64,000 nt of DNA, taken from Komarekiella delphini-convector SJRDD-AB1. GTDB taxonomy: Bacteria; Cyanobacteriota; Cyanobacteriia; Cyanobacteriales; Nostocaceae. The stretch spans positions 62,001-126,000 of the forward strand of contig NZ_VJXY01000021.1 of assembly GCF_014831675.1 (NCBI RefSeq), given 5' to 3'. Shown here piece after piece: positions 26,907 to 36,668 of the stretch. The notes beneath the pieces were generated by a model that had not been told where the DNA came from, ran no database searches, and saw nothing but the letters and a program-made list of their open reading frames with translations. A program made the translations under genes and the position numbers. Position 1 is the first letter of the stretch; each line of letters opens with the position of its first letter.

Positions 26907-28037
26907 GTGAAGCTAAAAAATAATTCTATTCAAGTTATTCAAATTGTTCCCCAACTACCGCCATCAATCAATGGGTTAGGCGACTATGCACTAAATTTGG
27001 CTCGTCAGTTGCGGAAACAGTACAATATCGAAACGCGGTTTATCGTAGGCGATCGCAACTGGCAAGGAGCTACTGAAATTGAAGATTTTCCGATACAACA
27101 AGTAACGGCTGATTCTGCGGAAGCATTGTTCTCTATTCTATCATTTGACAAGAACCAGTCAGTCTCAGTCTTACTACATTATGTAGGTTATGGTTATGCC
27201 GAAAGAGGCTGCCCAGTTTGGCTAGTTAAAGGTTTAAAACGCTGGAAAGCTAACAGTGCTGACTCATGCTTGGTAACAATGTTTCATGAAGTTTATGCTT
27301 ATGGATATCCAATATGGACTAGTTCTTTCTGGTTATCACCTTTACAAAAACAATTGGCCGAGCACTTAGTGAATATGAGCGATCGCTGCATCACCAGTAA
27401 GCAGAGTTATGCTGAAATTCTGTACAAAATGAGTCGAAATAAAACTCAAATTACTCATCTACCTGTTTTTTCCAATATTGGGGAACCAGAGTGTAACCCA
27501 CCTATAATAGAACGTACTCGACGACTAGTTTTATTTGGACATAAAAACAGTAAATTGCAAGTTTATCAGCAAGGCCGTCAAGCTTTGGAACTAGCTTGCA
27601 AAACTTTGGATATTAAAGAAATATACGATATTGGTACTCCTACTGGGTTACAAATATCTGAAATTAATGGCATTGTTGTTATGGAAACAGGAGTCATTAA
27701 AACAGTAGAAATTAGCAAAATAATGCTAGATTCTATTGCCGGGTTTTTAAATTTTCCTCCACCTGCATATCTAGCAAAATCAACTATTTTTGCGGCTTTC
27801 TGTGCCCATAGGCTAATTCCTTGTATGGTTACTCATAACGCAATGTTAACAGATGGTCTTCAAAGCGGTAAGCATTACTGGTCTGCTAGCGATAAAAACA
27901 GCCAGTTATCTCTAGAATTAGGACAAGTAATTGCTAACAATGCCTATACTTGGTATCAAACCCATAACCTATCTGCACAAGCAAAAATTTTTATTAATCA
28001 CCTTAATTATTCAAATTCAATAATTATGAAAAATTAA
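26907..28037 (+). CDS. Putative GT-B glycosyltransferase
   Basis: A 376-aa protein starting at GTG 26907; no ATG lies nearby in frame. IQVIQIVPQLPPSINGLGDY (about 8-27) is the glycine-loop start of a GT-B fold. MFHEVYAYGYPIW and SDRCITSKQSY follow. The donor-binding half is weak: FGHKNSKLQVYQQGRQAL and SIAGFLNFPPPAYLAKSTIF replace the usual E-x7-E motif. Remote GT4-like enzyme; activity on the locus glycan is inferred. Confidence 0.68.
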   Translation: MKLKNNSIQVIQIVPQLPPSINGLGDYALNLARQLRKQYNIETRFIVGDRNWQGATEIEDFPIQQVTADSAEALFSILSFDKNQSVSVLLHYVGYGYAERGCPVWLVKGLKRWKANSADSCLVTMFHEVYAYGYPIWTSSFWLSPLQKQLAEHLVNMSDRCITSKQSYAEILYKMSRNKTQITHLPVFSNIGEPECNPPIIERTRRLVLFGHKNSKLQVYQQGRQALELACKTLDIKEIYDIGTPTGLQISEINGIVVMETGVIKTVEISKIMLDSIAGFLNFPPPAYLAKSTIFAAFCAHRLIPCMVTHNAMLTDGLQSGKHYWSASDKNSQLSLELGQVIANNAYTWYQTHNLSAQAKIFINHLNYSNSIIMKN

Positions 28038-28075
28038 GTTGAGAGTCGTTAGAGATTATTCTAACCTTAGTCAAT

Positions 28076-29293
28076 ATGAATACACGTAAGTATAGAGTCT
28101 TGGTTGTTACTGCAAATCCTGTGCAGTATTCAACCCCAATTTTTCAGTTAATGGCACAAAATCCCAGGCTAGATATCCTAGTAGCTTATTGTAGTTTGCA
28201 AGGTGCTGAATCTGGGTTTGACTCTGAGTTTGGTCTAGAAGTCCAATGGGATATTCCATTATTAGATGGCTATCCTTGGATTCAACTCTCCAATCAATCT
28301 CCTCAACCCAGGTTAGGTAAGTTCTTCGGTCTAATTAATTTAGAGTTATGGAAGCAAGTCCGCACTGGGAAGTTTGACGCTGTAATAGCATACACAGGCT
28401 ATGCATATGCTAGTTTCTGGATTTTAGTAGCGGCTGCAAAAGCTAGTGGAACTGCGTTGTTATTTAGTACAGATGCTCACGATTTGACTCCTCGCAACGG
28501 CTCAGCTTGGAAAGTCCATCTGAAGAAGTTGTTATTGCCTTGGATCTTTGGCTTAGCAGATACCGTCATTGTCCCCTCGTCGCCAGGTGTGAAGTTTGTC
28601 AGTACTTTAGGAATTCCTGAGCAACGGATAGTATTGACACCTTTTGTTGTTAATAATGAGTGGTGGCTAGCTCATGCAAAGCAGGTGAATCGAGCCGCAG
28701 TACGACAACGGTGGCAGATTCCAGAGGATTCGCTAGTTGTCCTTTTCTGCGCCAAACTCCAACCCTGGAAGCGCCCACAAGATGCTCTACGAGCATTTGT
28801 CAAAGCTAATGTGCCAGATAGCTATCTCGTATTTGCTGGTGAAGGGCCATTGCGATCGCAACTTGAAGTTGAAGCTAAAGCTTTAGGAATAGTAGAACGA
28901 GTTAGGTTTCTGGGTTTTGTCAATCAATCGCAATTACCTTCAGTTTATTGCTCTGCTGATTTATTCGTTTTTCCATCAGAACATGAACCCTTCGGTGTTG
29001 TTGTCAATGAAGCAATGCTGTGTGGTTGTCCTGTAGTAGTAAGCGATCGCGTAGGCGCTCGCTACGATCTGGTTCAAGAGGGCAAAACTGGATTTGTTTA
29101 TCCCTGCGGTGATATAGATGCTTTAGCACAAATCTTACAGACAGTCTTAGGCAATCAAGAACTTTTACACAAAATGGTTGCTGCTACTACTAAGCGGATG
29201 GAATCTTGGTCTGTGCGGGAGAACGTGGAAGCTTTAGTACAGGCTTTAGAAAAAGCTATTGTATACAAGTCTGAAAAAATTTCAGATAGATAA
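28076..29293 (+). CDS. Glycosyltransferase family 4
   Basis: Retaining GT-B enzyme, 405 aa. The donor domain begins at VVLFCAKLQPWKRPQDALRA (about 221-240). The E-x7-E motif is clear in FPSEHEPFGVVVNEAMLCG (about 302-320), and GDIDALAQIL closes the domain. The N-terminal part begins YRVLVVTANPVQYSTPIF. The gene stands alone between 38-bp and 175-bp gaps. Sugar unknown. Confidence 0.92.
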   Translation: MNTRKYRVLVVTANPVQYSTPIFQLMAQNPRLDILVAYCSLQGAESGFDSEFGLEVQWDIPLLDGYPWIQLSNQSPQPRLGKFFGLINLELWKQVRTGKFDAVIAYTGYAYASFWILVAAAKASGTALLFSTDAHDLTPRNGSAWKVHLKKLLLPWIFGLADTVIVPSSPGVKFVSTLGIPEQRIVLTPFVVNNEWWLAHAKQVNRAAVRQRWQIPEDSLVVLFCAKLQPWKRPQDALRAFVKANVPDSYLVFAGEGPLRSQLEVEAKALGIVERVRFLGFVNQSQLPSVYCSADLFVFPSEHEPFGVVVNEAMLCGCPVVVSDRVGARYDLVQEGKTGFVYPCGDIDALAQILQTVLGNQELLHKMVAATTKRMESWSVRENVEALVQALEKAIVYKSEKISDR

Positions 29294-29468
29294 GAAATCA
29301 GATCTGAAATGTAGGAGAAGGATAGAAAACACCAGACAATGCCTATATCTTTTTATTCAGCAATAATATTCCTTTAACATAGATGATTAATATTTATTAA
29401 ACTAGTCTTATTTCATAATATACATTGGTCAAAATAAAGTTTAGAAAATGATTTTTGAGGTAAATAGA

Positions 29469-30263
29469 ATGGATTTATTTAAGCAATTGCATATAATGAT
29501 TTCTCAAATGGGATTTTGGGCGGTTATAACTTATTATATGCAAAAAAAGTTTTTTGACCTATTGGAAAATAAATTTGAATTTTCTGCAAAAAATAAGTAT
29601 ATTCTTTTACACGTGAAAGGTTTTAAACATCCTATTTGGGCTAGATACGGAACAAGTGACTCTCAAGCATTTCATCAAATTTTTATTCGACAAGAATATT
29701 CTTCTTTAAGTGATTTAAAGTCTCCTAGTCTGATAGTAGACTGTGGTACCAATGTGGGTTATTCCGCCATTTATTTTCTCAATAAATATCCAAATGCCCA
29801 TTTGACTGCTGTTGAGCCAGATGTTAATAACTTTAAAGTTTGTGAAAGGAACCTCTTAGCTTATAACAGTCGCGTTTCATTGCTTAATTCAGCTATTTGG
29901 TCTAATCAGGCAGGACTTATAATTTGTAAAGGTCAGTATAGGGATGGTCTTGAGTGGTCTACGCAAGTACGAGAAATTCAAGGAGACGAAGAACCAGATA
30001 TATATGCGATAGATATCAGTAGCTTATTAGAAAAATCAGGTTTTGAAAGTATTGACATCCTTAAAATTGATGTAGAAAGAGCAGAAATTGAGATTTTCTC
30101 ACGTAATTATCAGAATTGGCTTAATAAAGTCAAAAACATTATTATTGAACTGCATGATGAAGAATGTGAAAAAATATTTTTTGAGGCTTTGTCTATGTAT
30201 AAATATGATTTATCCAGAGATGGTGATTTGACAGTATGTAAAAATATTTCATTCAAATCATAG
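29469..30263 (+). CDS. FkbM family methyltransferase
   Basis: SAM-dependent methyltransferase of about 264 aa. I prefer the ATG at 29469 because GAGG lies 8 nt before it; an in-frame ATG at 29448 would add seven residues. Motif I is IVDCGTNVGYSAIYFL (near residue 89), followed by AVEPDVNNF. IDILKIDVERAEIEIF is the FkbM hallmark (about 192-207). These enzymes O-methylate sugars in polysaccharides and glycolipids. It is the second methyltransferase of the locus and unrelated in fold detail to the one at 26028. Confidence 0.87.
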   Translation: MDLFKQLHIMISQMGFWAVITYYMQKKFFDLLENKFEFSAKNKYILLHVKGFKHPIWARYGTSDSQAFHQIFIRQEYSSLSDLKSPSLIVDCGTNVGYSAIYFLNKYPNAHLTAVEPDVNNFKVCERNLLAYNSRVSLLNSAIWSNQAGLIICKGQYRDGLEWSTQVREIQGDEEPDIYAIDISSLLEKSGFESIDILKIDVERAEIEIFSRNYQNWLNKVKNIIIELHDEECEKIFFEALSMYKYDLSRDGDLTVCKNISFKS

Positions 30264-30361
30264 CTAGGCTTTAACGTCACAAATTTTATTTGCATATTTC
30301 ATTTACGGTGTGCTGCTAGCTAATTGCTTGCATTTTTTATATTTTACGCAAGAATTGACAA

Positions 30362-31192
30362 ATGAAAAACAAATGTTCCACAACAGTATTAATACTGACC
30401 TGCAATCGAAGTAACTATTTGTCAAAAGCATTAGCTTCAGTATACGCTCAGACATACAAAGACTACAAAATTGTTATTTCAGATTGCTCAGATGATCTAC
30501 AGGAACGGGGAAAAATCAAAGAAATTGTAAATGAATATAAAACTTCTTTTCCTAACAAAGAACTATTATTTATCCAACAACTTTCTCGTCTTCCTCAAGC
30601 ATTACATTTAGAATTAGTAATGAAAGAGGTTTCAACTCCATATGTTGGATTATTAGATGATGACGATATATGGCAGTCTCATCATTTAGAGAGATCAATT
30701 GAATATTTAGATAACCATGAAAATATTGGAATTACTATTAGTAATGGTATCTCAATTAACGAAGAAGGGGAAATTATTGGATTTACAAATTCATTAGATC
30801 ATGAACCTCCAAATTGGACAAATCGTAAGGAATGTTTTAATTTATTGATGAAAACCTACTATGGGTCTACAAGTGGCTATATTTTTAGGATAAAAGCTAT
30901 TCAAAACCATAAATTTTACAATACTCCTTGTGTAGATGTACATTTAGCAATTACGATTATTTGCAATAATTTTGATGTCAAATTTTTTAAAGAAGCAAGC
31001 TATTTTTACCTAGTTCATAAATCATCTTATTATGGGCATAACCCTTTTAAGTATAAAATTCATAGACACACTTTACGTTTATGGTTATTCAAAAATCAAG
31101 GGCTGCAAATAATAACCAAGTATCCTAATTTTACGTTGCTTTTTTTTAAAAGTATTTTTGAATTAGCAATTCTCAGATATAAAAAACTATAG
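30362..31192 (+). CDS. Glycosyltransferase family 2
   Basis: GT-A enzyme, 276 aa. TVLILTCNRSNYLSKALASV (about 8-27), LLDDDDIWQSHHLERSI (about 96-112; Asp triad) and the STSGYIFRIKAI segment mark the family. The C-terminal 60 residues are very basic and AT-rich in coding. It is 10 bp upstream of the next glycosyltransferase and probably co-transcribed. Confidence 0.88.
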   Translation: MKNKCSTTVLILTCNRSNYLSKALASVYAQTYKDYKIVISDCSDDLQERGKIKEIVNEYKTSFPNKELLFIQQLSRLPQALHLELVMKEVSTPYVGLLDDDDIWQSHHLERSIEYLDNHENIGITISNGISINEEGEIIGFTNSLDHEPPNWTNRKECFNLLMKTYYGSTSGYIFRIKAIQNHKFYNTPCVDVHLAITIICNNFDVKFFKEASYFYLVHKSSYYGHNPFKYKIHRHTLRLWLFKNQGLQIITKYPNFTLLFFKSIFELAILRYKKL

Positions 31193-31202
31193 AAAAATCC
31201 AT

Positions 31203-32339
31203 ATGAAAATTTTGTTGTATTCTTCAGTATTCTGGCCATCTTTAGGTGGAATAGAAACTATTACTGCTACACTTGCCGAGAATATTGCTCAATTGGGACA
31301 TGAATGTATAGTTGTCACTGAAACACCTTCAAACAGAGAAGAACCACGTCGTAGCTATCAGGTAGTTCGGCAACCAACATTTCAAGAGCGGTTGAGTCTT
31401 ACTCGTGAATGCTCTTTAGTACACTCCAACGGAGCAAGCGTTGCAATGTACCCCTTTGCACGATTAGCAAATAAACCCTTTATATGGACGCATAACGGAT
31501 ATCAAGTTTCTTGTGTGGATGGCTTAGGCTGGTTTGATGGTGAACCAACTCCTATGACTCCTACAGCATCTTTAAGCTATTATCTGCGAAAAAAAGGTTT
31601 TATTTATTTTTTGAAAGAATCTTTAAAACTGGCTATCAGGAGATATGTTGCAGAAAATGTGGATTTGAATATTGCTGCTACTCATTGGGTTGCTAAAAGA
31701 CAACCCTTAAGGAACCAAATTGTTGCATACACACCTTATCCCATTTCTCAATTTAAACAGGTAAAGCAAGTTTACCCAAGAAAATATGACTTTATATATG
31801 TTGGTCGATTAGTAAGTGAAAAAGGGCTTCCAGAACTTATACAAGCCTTTTATGCTTTAGTTTCAATATCTGATTATCAAAATATTAATCTAGCGATAGT
31901 AGGTGATGGCAATATGAGGAAGTCATTAGAAAAAATGGTTACAGATTTACAACTATCTGATAAGGTACATTTTTTAGGTTCCAAACATGGTACTGAATTG
32001 ATGGAGGTGATAAGTCAAGCTGCAATTGGTGTTGTTCCCTCTGCCTGGGAAGAACCAATGGGAGGAGTATCTTTGGAGCTTTTAGCAGCGGGTAAAATTG
32101 TTATAACATCTGAGTTTGGTGGACATGCAGAATGCATAGGTGATGCCGGACTGAAATTTAAAAATAGAGATTATCAATCTTTATTTGAGTGTATGAATAA
32201 TTTAATAAATAACCAAAATCTAGGTAAGAAGCTATTAAATAATTCTTCTAAGATAATAGAAAAGTTTGATGATATAAAGTTAACTACAAAATATATTGAA
32301 ATTTATGAAAAAATTCTTAATCGCAAGTATGTAAAATGA
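31203..32339 (+). CDS. Glycosyltransferase family 4
   Basis: GT-B enzyme, 378 aa. It opens with KILLYSSVFWPSLGGIETIT (about 2-21), the donor domain starts at FIYVGRLVSEKGLPELIQAF (about 199-218), and the acidic motif is WEEPMGGVSLELLAAG (about 283-298). A possible membrane-associating amphipathic segment lies near 135-150 (YYLRKKGFIYFLKES). The codon use is A/T-rich like its neighbours. Specificity unknown. Confidence 0.92.
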   Translation: MKILLYSSVFWPSLGGIETITATLAENIAQLGHECIVVTETPSNREEPRRSYQVVRQPTFQERLSLTRECSLVHSNGASVAMYPFARLANKPFIWTHNGYQVSCVDGLGWFDGEPTPMTPTASLSYYLRKKGFIYFLKESLKLAIRRYVAENVDLNIAATHWVAKRQPLRNQIVAYTPYPISQFKQVKQVYPRKYDFIYVGRLVSEKGLPELIQAFYALVSISDYQNINLAIVGDGNMRKSLEKMVTDLQLSDKVHFLGSKHGTELMEVISQAAIGVVPSAWEEPMGGVSLELLAAGKIVITSEFGGHAECIGDAGLKFKNRDYQSLFECMNNLINNQNLGKKLLNNSSKIIEKFDDIKLTTKYIEIYEKILNRKYVK

Positions 32340-32521
32340 ACTGTACATAATGAATTAAGTATTCTATTGATATATGTTAAGGATAAATTCTAATTTTATG
32401 CAAATAAATTACTATTTTAATTAGATACTATAGAAAATAGTCAAATTGCATTTATATAGTCATTTAAATCAAGCCATTGATTGTTAAATATACTTAGCAC
32501 CTTAAAGAGGATAATGGTTTA

Positions 32522-33901
32522 ATGCAGCAGCCGCTCATTGCTTTAATAGCTGTGATAGTTTTAATCGGTATAGTTTGGTTATCTGCTCTCAATTGGCGAC
32601 TTACTGTTAAAGTTACATTAATTATTGTCATTTTTGAAGGCGTGCTGCGAAAGTGGGTACTACCACAAGCTACTGAACAGATTTACTTTCTCAAAGACTT
32701 ACTCCTTTTAGTAGCTTATTTAAGCTATTATTTTAGTCCGGAACCAAAATACCCATTTAAATGGAGTATTTTCAATATTGTTTTAATTATGGTATTAAGC
32801 TGGTCTGTATTTCAAGCTTTTAATCCCAGCTTAGGCTCACCAATAATTGGTATTTTTGGGCTTAAAGCCTATTTCTTTTATGTACCCTTAATGTGGATAT
32901 TACCCAGCTTATTTCAGTCGGAAGAAGAACTATACAAATTTTTACGGAACTATTTGTTACTAGCAATTCCAGTCTGCCTTTTAGCTACAGTTCAATACTT
33001 CAGTCCACCATCAAGTCCAATTAACATTTATGCAGGCGGGAAAGGAGCAGATGCCCTTGCTGGTGGTGCTGTTAGGGTTACTGGTACTTTCCCCTACATT
33101 GCTGGTTATTCTACTTATCTGTCGTTTTGTTTCAGTATACTAATCCCTTTGTTAACTCTGCCACAAAAACCACTCTGGCGTTTGCTGACATTGATAGAAG
33201 CGTTTTTAGTTGTTGCTACTTCCTTTATGACAGGCGCTCGTGGTTTACTTGCGTTTGAAGTTTTGTTTTTACTGGGATATGTATGTATCTTGAGTTTTAC
33301 ACATTTGTCGGAATTTATCCGTTCTGTTAAGTCATTATTAATACCAATTATATTGATATCAGCTTTAGTGCCTAGATTCTTCGGTAAGGCAATAGAAACA
33401 TTTTCCTCGCGCCTAAATGATGAAGGCGCTCAGCAAGAGTTTTCTAGCCGCGCTTTGTCTTCTTTTTCAACACCTGATAAAGCAATGCAAGAAAAGGGAC
33501 TTGATGGCTATGGCATAGGAGCAACTCATCAAGGATCTGGTGCTTTGCGTAACGCTTTCAAACTACCGATTGGTGAGCCTCCTCCTGTAGGAGAAAAAGA
33601 TGCAGAGAGGGTTTTAATAGAACTAGGGCCATTTGGGTTACTACTATGGTACGGACTACGCTTAATTATACTTTTTTCCACTTTTCAAGTTTTACTGAAG
33701 CTAAAAAATCCCTTTCTACAACAGTTAGGGACTGCCTCTTTATTGTTTCAAGCTATTAACTTCCCTGCTCAACTTGCCTTTAACAATACTTATGCAATTT
33801 ACTACTGGTTCTTAACTGGTTTTATGCTCTTACTTCCAGAATTGGAATATAGAGAGTTTTTCTACTCCAAATACTGGACACAGCAACAACAAGATATCTA
33901 A
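32522..33901 (+). CDS. Wzy-like polysaccharide polymerase (O-antigen ligase-like membrane protein)
   Basis: A 459-aa membrane protein with about ten hydrophobic segments. Family clues are the large loop before the last membrane segments (about 295-370, with GYGIGATHQGSGALRN and VLIELGPFGLLLWYGLR) and FMTGARGLLAFEVLF (about 236-250), where the Arg is conserved in Wzy/WaaL-type proteins. In a classical Wzx/Wzy pathway it would join repeat units on the periplasmic side. No Wzx flippase is in the window, although an ABC exporter is. Start at ATG 32522. Confidence 0.75.
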   Translation: MQQPLIALIAVIVLIGIVWLSALNWRLTVKVTLIIVIFEGVLRKWVLPQATEQIYFLKDLLLLVAYLSYYFSPEPKYPFKWSIFNIVLIMVLSWSVFQAFNPSLGSPIIGIFGLKAYFFYVPLMWILPSLFQSEEELYKFLRNYLLLAIPVCLLATVQYFSPPSSPINIYAGGKGADALAGGAVRVTGTFPYIAGYSTYLSFCFSILIPLLTLPQKPLWRLLTLIEAFLVVATSFMTGARGLLAFEVLFLLGYVCILSFTHLSEFIRSVKSLLIPIILISALVPRFFGKAIETFSSRLNDEGAQQEFSSRALSSFSTPDKAMQEKGLDGYGIGATHQGSGALRNAFKLPIGEPPPVGEKDAERVLIELGPFGLLLWYGLRLIILFSTFQVLLKLKNPFLQQLGTASLLFQAINFPAQLAFNNTYAIYYWFLTGFMLLLPELEYREFFYSKYWTQQQQDI

Positions 33902-33957
33902 CTAATATAAAGTCTTTCAATAATTTTAACTCTTTAGATAATAGAGGAAGCAATAGG

Positions 33958-35214
33958 ATGTCTAAACAAAGTGTTTCATTGGCTCATCAAATTAATCCTT
34001 CCTTTGCTCGGAACGCTGCCTTAGCTTTAGCAGAGGCTAATTTATTGAAAGAGGTAATTACCCCGATCGCCTATGATCCAGAAGCACCTATATGGAAGTC
34101 TTTAAGTTTGCTGCCTAAAAATCTAAAAACTACTATCGCTAATGAGTTGAGCAGACGGACTTGGATTTCTCCTAATGGTATACCAATTCAAACATATCCG
34201 TGGAAAGAAATCATCCGCATATTTTTATCTCTGACTAAGCTAACACCTAGATTAGGTTTCAGCGACATGCAGTTAGTGGATTGGGTATATGTATCTCTTG
34301 ATCGCCAAATAGCCAAACACCACCTTGACGGCTTAGATGCAATCTACACCTATGAGGATCTGGCTGCAAACACCTTTGTCAAAGCTAAACAGCAAGGCAT
34401 TCTTTGTTTGTACGATCTGCCTATTCCCTTTTATAAAATGACTCATCGCATTATGCGGCAAGAAGCTGAGTTATTTCCGACTTTAGCCACAGCAGTTCAG
34501 ACTATTCAAGATCCTACATGGAAACTTGAGCGCAAAGACCAAGAAATCAAACTAGCAGATCATATCTTTGTCGCTTCTTCAGTAACAAAACAGTCATTGC
34601 TAGAAATTGATGTAGAACCAGAAAAAATCACTGTCATTCCCTATGGCGCACCTGTAGACATATTTCAACCCCAACCAAAAACTAGCGATCGCTTCCGTGC
34701 TATGTTTGTTGGTCGTCTTTCTCCCCGCAAAGGAGTTCATTACCTCATGCAAGCTTGGCAAGAATTAAAACTAAGCTATGCAGAGTTGGTATTAGTCGGG
34801 ACTAACCTCTTCCCTTCAGGCTGGCTAGAACAGTACAAAGACATTTACCGTCATATCCCTTCTGTACCTCATCTCCTCCTCAATCAGTATTACAGTAGCG
34901 CTAGCGTTTTAGTTTTCCCTTCTTTGGTAGAAGGCTTTGGTTTGGTGATATTGGAAGCAATGGCCTGTGGAATTCCTGTGATTACTACACCTAACACAGG
35001 CGGATTAGATGTCTTAACTGACGGTGTAGAAGGATTTATAGTGCCTATCAGAGATGTAGAAACGCTTAAGGAAAAACTGGAGTGGTGCTACTCTCATCCT
35101 CAAGAATTAGCAGAAATGGGACGAGCAGCTAGACGCAAAGCTGAACAGTACAATTGGAGCTTATATCGTCAAACATTAACTAGTAAGGTCAAAGATATTT
35201 TAAATCACAGTTAA
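33958..35214 (+). CDS. Glycosyltransferase family 4
   Basis: GT-B enzyme, 418 aa. The donor domain begins RFRAMFVGRLSPRKGVHYLM (about 242-261) and the E-x7-E motif is in FPSLVEGFGLVILEAMACG (about 320-338), followed by TTPNTGGLDVL. The N-terminal half (from VSLAHQINPSFARNAALAL) lacks the usual Gly-rich loop and is longer than average. A GAGGAAG ribosome site lies before the ATG. A strong hairpin at 35359-35389 follows, closing this transcription unit. Confidence 0.92.
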   Translation: MSKQSVSLAHQINPSFARNAALALAEANLLKEVITPIAYDPEAPIWKSLSLLPKNLKTTIANELSRRTWISPNGIPIQTYPWKEIIRIFLSLTKLTPRLGFSDMQLVDWVYVSLDRQIAKHHLDGLDAIYTYEDLAANTFVKAKQQGILCLYDLPIPFYKMTHRIMRQEAELFPTLATAVQTIQDPTWKLERKDQEIKLADHIFVASSVTKQSLLEIDVEPEKITVIPYGAPVDIFQPQPKTSDRFRAMFVGRLSPRKGVHYLMQAWQELKLSYAELVLVGTNLFPSGWLEQYKDIYRHIPSVPHLLLNQYYSSASVLVFPSLVEGFGLVILEAMACGIPVITTPNTGGLDVLTDGVEGFIVPIRDVETLKEKLEWCYSHPQELAEMGRAARRKAEQYNWSLYRQTLTSKVKDILNHS

Positions 35215-35358
35215 AGTTTATAAAAAGATTATGAAATGAACATGTTTCATTCCCTATGTGTAAAATAATAAACTAACTAAATTAATATTAAAAATATGCT
35301 CGCAAATAACAACAGCGGTTAAAAACCTTAAATAGCGAATACAAAGTAATTACAAAAA

Positions 35359-35389
35359 GTTCGGTTAGATTTTTGCAATCCGACCGAAC
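35359..35389. terminator. Hairpin terminator after the 33958-35214 gene
   Basis: GTTCGGT...ACCGAAC with further pairing inside (13-bp stem with one wobble and one mismatch, 5-nt loop), about 145 bp after the stop codon and followed by an A-rich stretch. It can act on either strand, but only the plus strand has a gene upstream. Confidence 0.6.
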
Positions 35390-35476
35390 AGATAAAAAAC
35401 TTCGATACTCATTTAAAATGTCAAATATGTTTTATTTGATGGCTTGTTTTTGTTAAAAATTAAGCCCCGATTAAGC

Positions 35477-35506
35477 TTGTTTTGTTTTGTTTTGTTTTGT
35501 TTTGTT
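35477..35506. repeat. Pentanucleotide microsatellite (TTGTT)6
   Basis: Six perfect copies of TTGTT, 30 bp long, in the 460-bp gap between a glycosyltransferase and the PhyH-type gene, about 170 bp before the latter's ATG. The rest of the gap is AT-rich with no open frame of note. Confidence 0.95.
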
Positions 35507-35678
35507 AATATTATATGTTGTATGACTTTTAGAGTCTAAGTGTAAGCTTAAAAAGTTTATAAATTAAACAAAACTGAGATTTCAAAATATCTAGTATAGT
35601 ATTATTTTATTAATAGTAAAAAAATAATATTAGTCAAGTTTTTTATGTAATATTATATCCATTACACCATGAAAAAGT

Positions 35679-36653
35679 ATGTTTAATTTATCATTTTTAA
35701 ATAGCAGTACCAGTCAAATAGTTAGTGACTTAAAAATTAAGGGATATTTTATTTTTGACCAAGCTTTAACTGAACAGTGTGTAGAAGAACTACTTAAAGA
35801 AGTAGATTTCGATAATATATTGGTTAATATCAATGATGTTGGTACAGTTATTGCTTACAATCAGAGATTTTTAACTCATTGTTTGGCTAATTCAAAAAAA
35901 TCTTTCGACATCATCACTTCCCAAAAGGTTTTAGATATTTGCAAAGAATACTTTAATGACAGATATAAACTTACAAATCATAGAATTTATCAAACCAGTA
36001 AAGTAGGAAACATGCCTTGGCATACTGATAACAATCTTCAAATTGGTAAAAAACTAGCAAGCAAGCATAATATGCCAGGTTTATTGTTTTTATTTTATCT
36101 GTCTGACGTAACCAAAAATGCTTTTCAGTTAGTCAAAGATTCTCATCTATGGTCGCCTCAATTCGATCACGAAATTTACTTGACTGAAAGTTTTATCGAC
36201 AGTAAATATAAAAAAGATATATTAACATTTTCTATGAAGAAAGGAAGTCTGATTTTATGTGATATCCACGCAGTTCATCGAGCTGAACCTTTTCAAGATA
36301 AAACATATACTAGGAGAACATTACTCTTTCAAATCGATCAAGTTGGTAATGAATATATAGGTCATGGCGAAAAAAATATAGTAAATACAGAGTATCTAGA
36401 TAATCTAAATCCAGAGATTATGGAATACCTGGGATTTGGTTTCAAAAGAAATTATCCTGCATTTCCTAGCACTTCAGTTGCCACTATGACACCTGAAGAG
36501 ATATTAAGCTTACAAAAGCAATTGCTACCTCAAATATTAAACGCTTTTACGAAAAAGGTAGTAACAACTCTGATACCTAGTACAATGGTGCTTAATATAA
36601 AGCGCATGTTATGGCAGTTCAAAACTCACAGAAAAACACCTAAAAATAATTGA
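35679..36653 (+). CDS. Phytanoyl-CoA dioxygenase (PhyH)-family protein
   Basis: Predicted Fe(II)/2-oxoglutarate oxygenase, 324 aa. The iron facial triad is visible: His115 and Asp117 in WHTDN and His200 in AVHRAEP. An Arg pair in YTRRTLLFQI (about 211-212) is placed to bind 2-oxoglutarate. GYFIFDQALTEQCVEELL at the start is typical for PhyH proteins. The C-terminal 60 residues are less conserved. It sits in a glycosyltransferase run, 15 bp before the next one, so hydroxylation of a sugar or lipid component of the glycan is a reasonable guess. Confidence 0.82.
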   Translation: MFNLSFLNSSTSQIVSDLKIKGYFIFDQALTEQCVEELLKEVDFDNILVNINDVGTVIAYNQRFLTHCLANSKKSFDIITSQKVLDICKEYFNDRYKLTNHRIYQTSKVGNMPWHTDNNLQIGKKLASKHNMPGLLFLFYLSDVTKNAFQLVKDSHLWSPQFDHEIYLTESFIDSKYKKDILTFSMKKGSLILCDIHAVHRAEPFQDKTYTRRTLLFQIDQVGNEYIGHGEKNIVNTEYLDNLNPEIMEYLGFGFKRNYPAFPSTSVATMTPEEILSLQKQLLPQILNAFTKKVVTTLIPSTMVLNIKRMLWQFKTHRKTPKNN

Positions 36654-36668
36654 GATGTTTTTAGTTTA

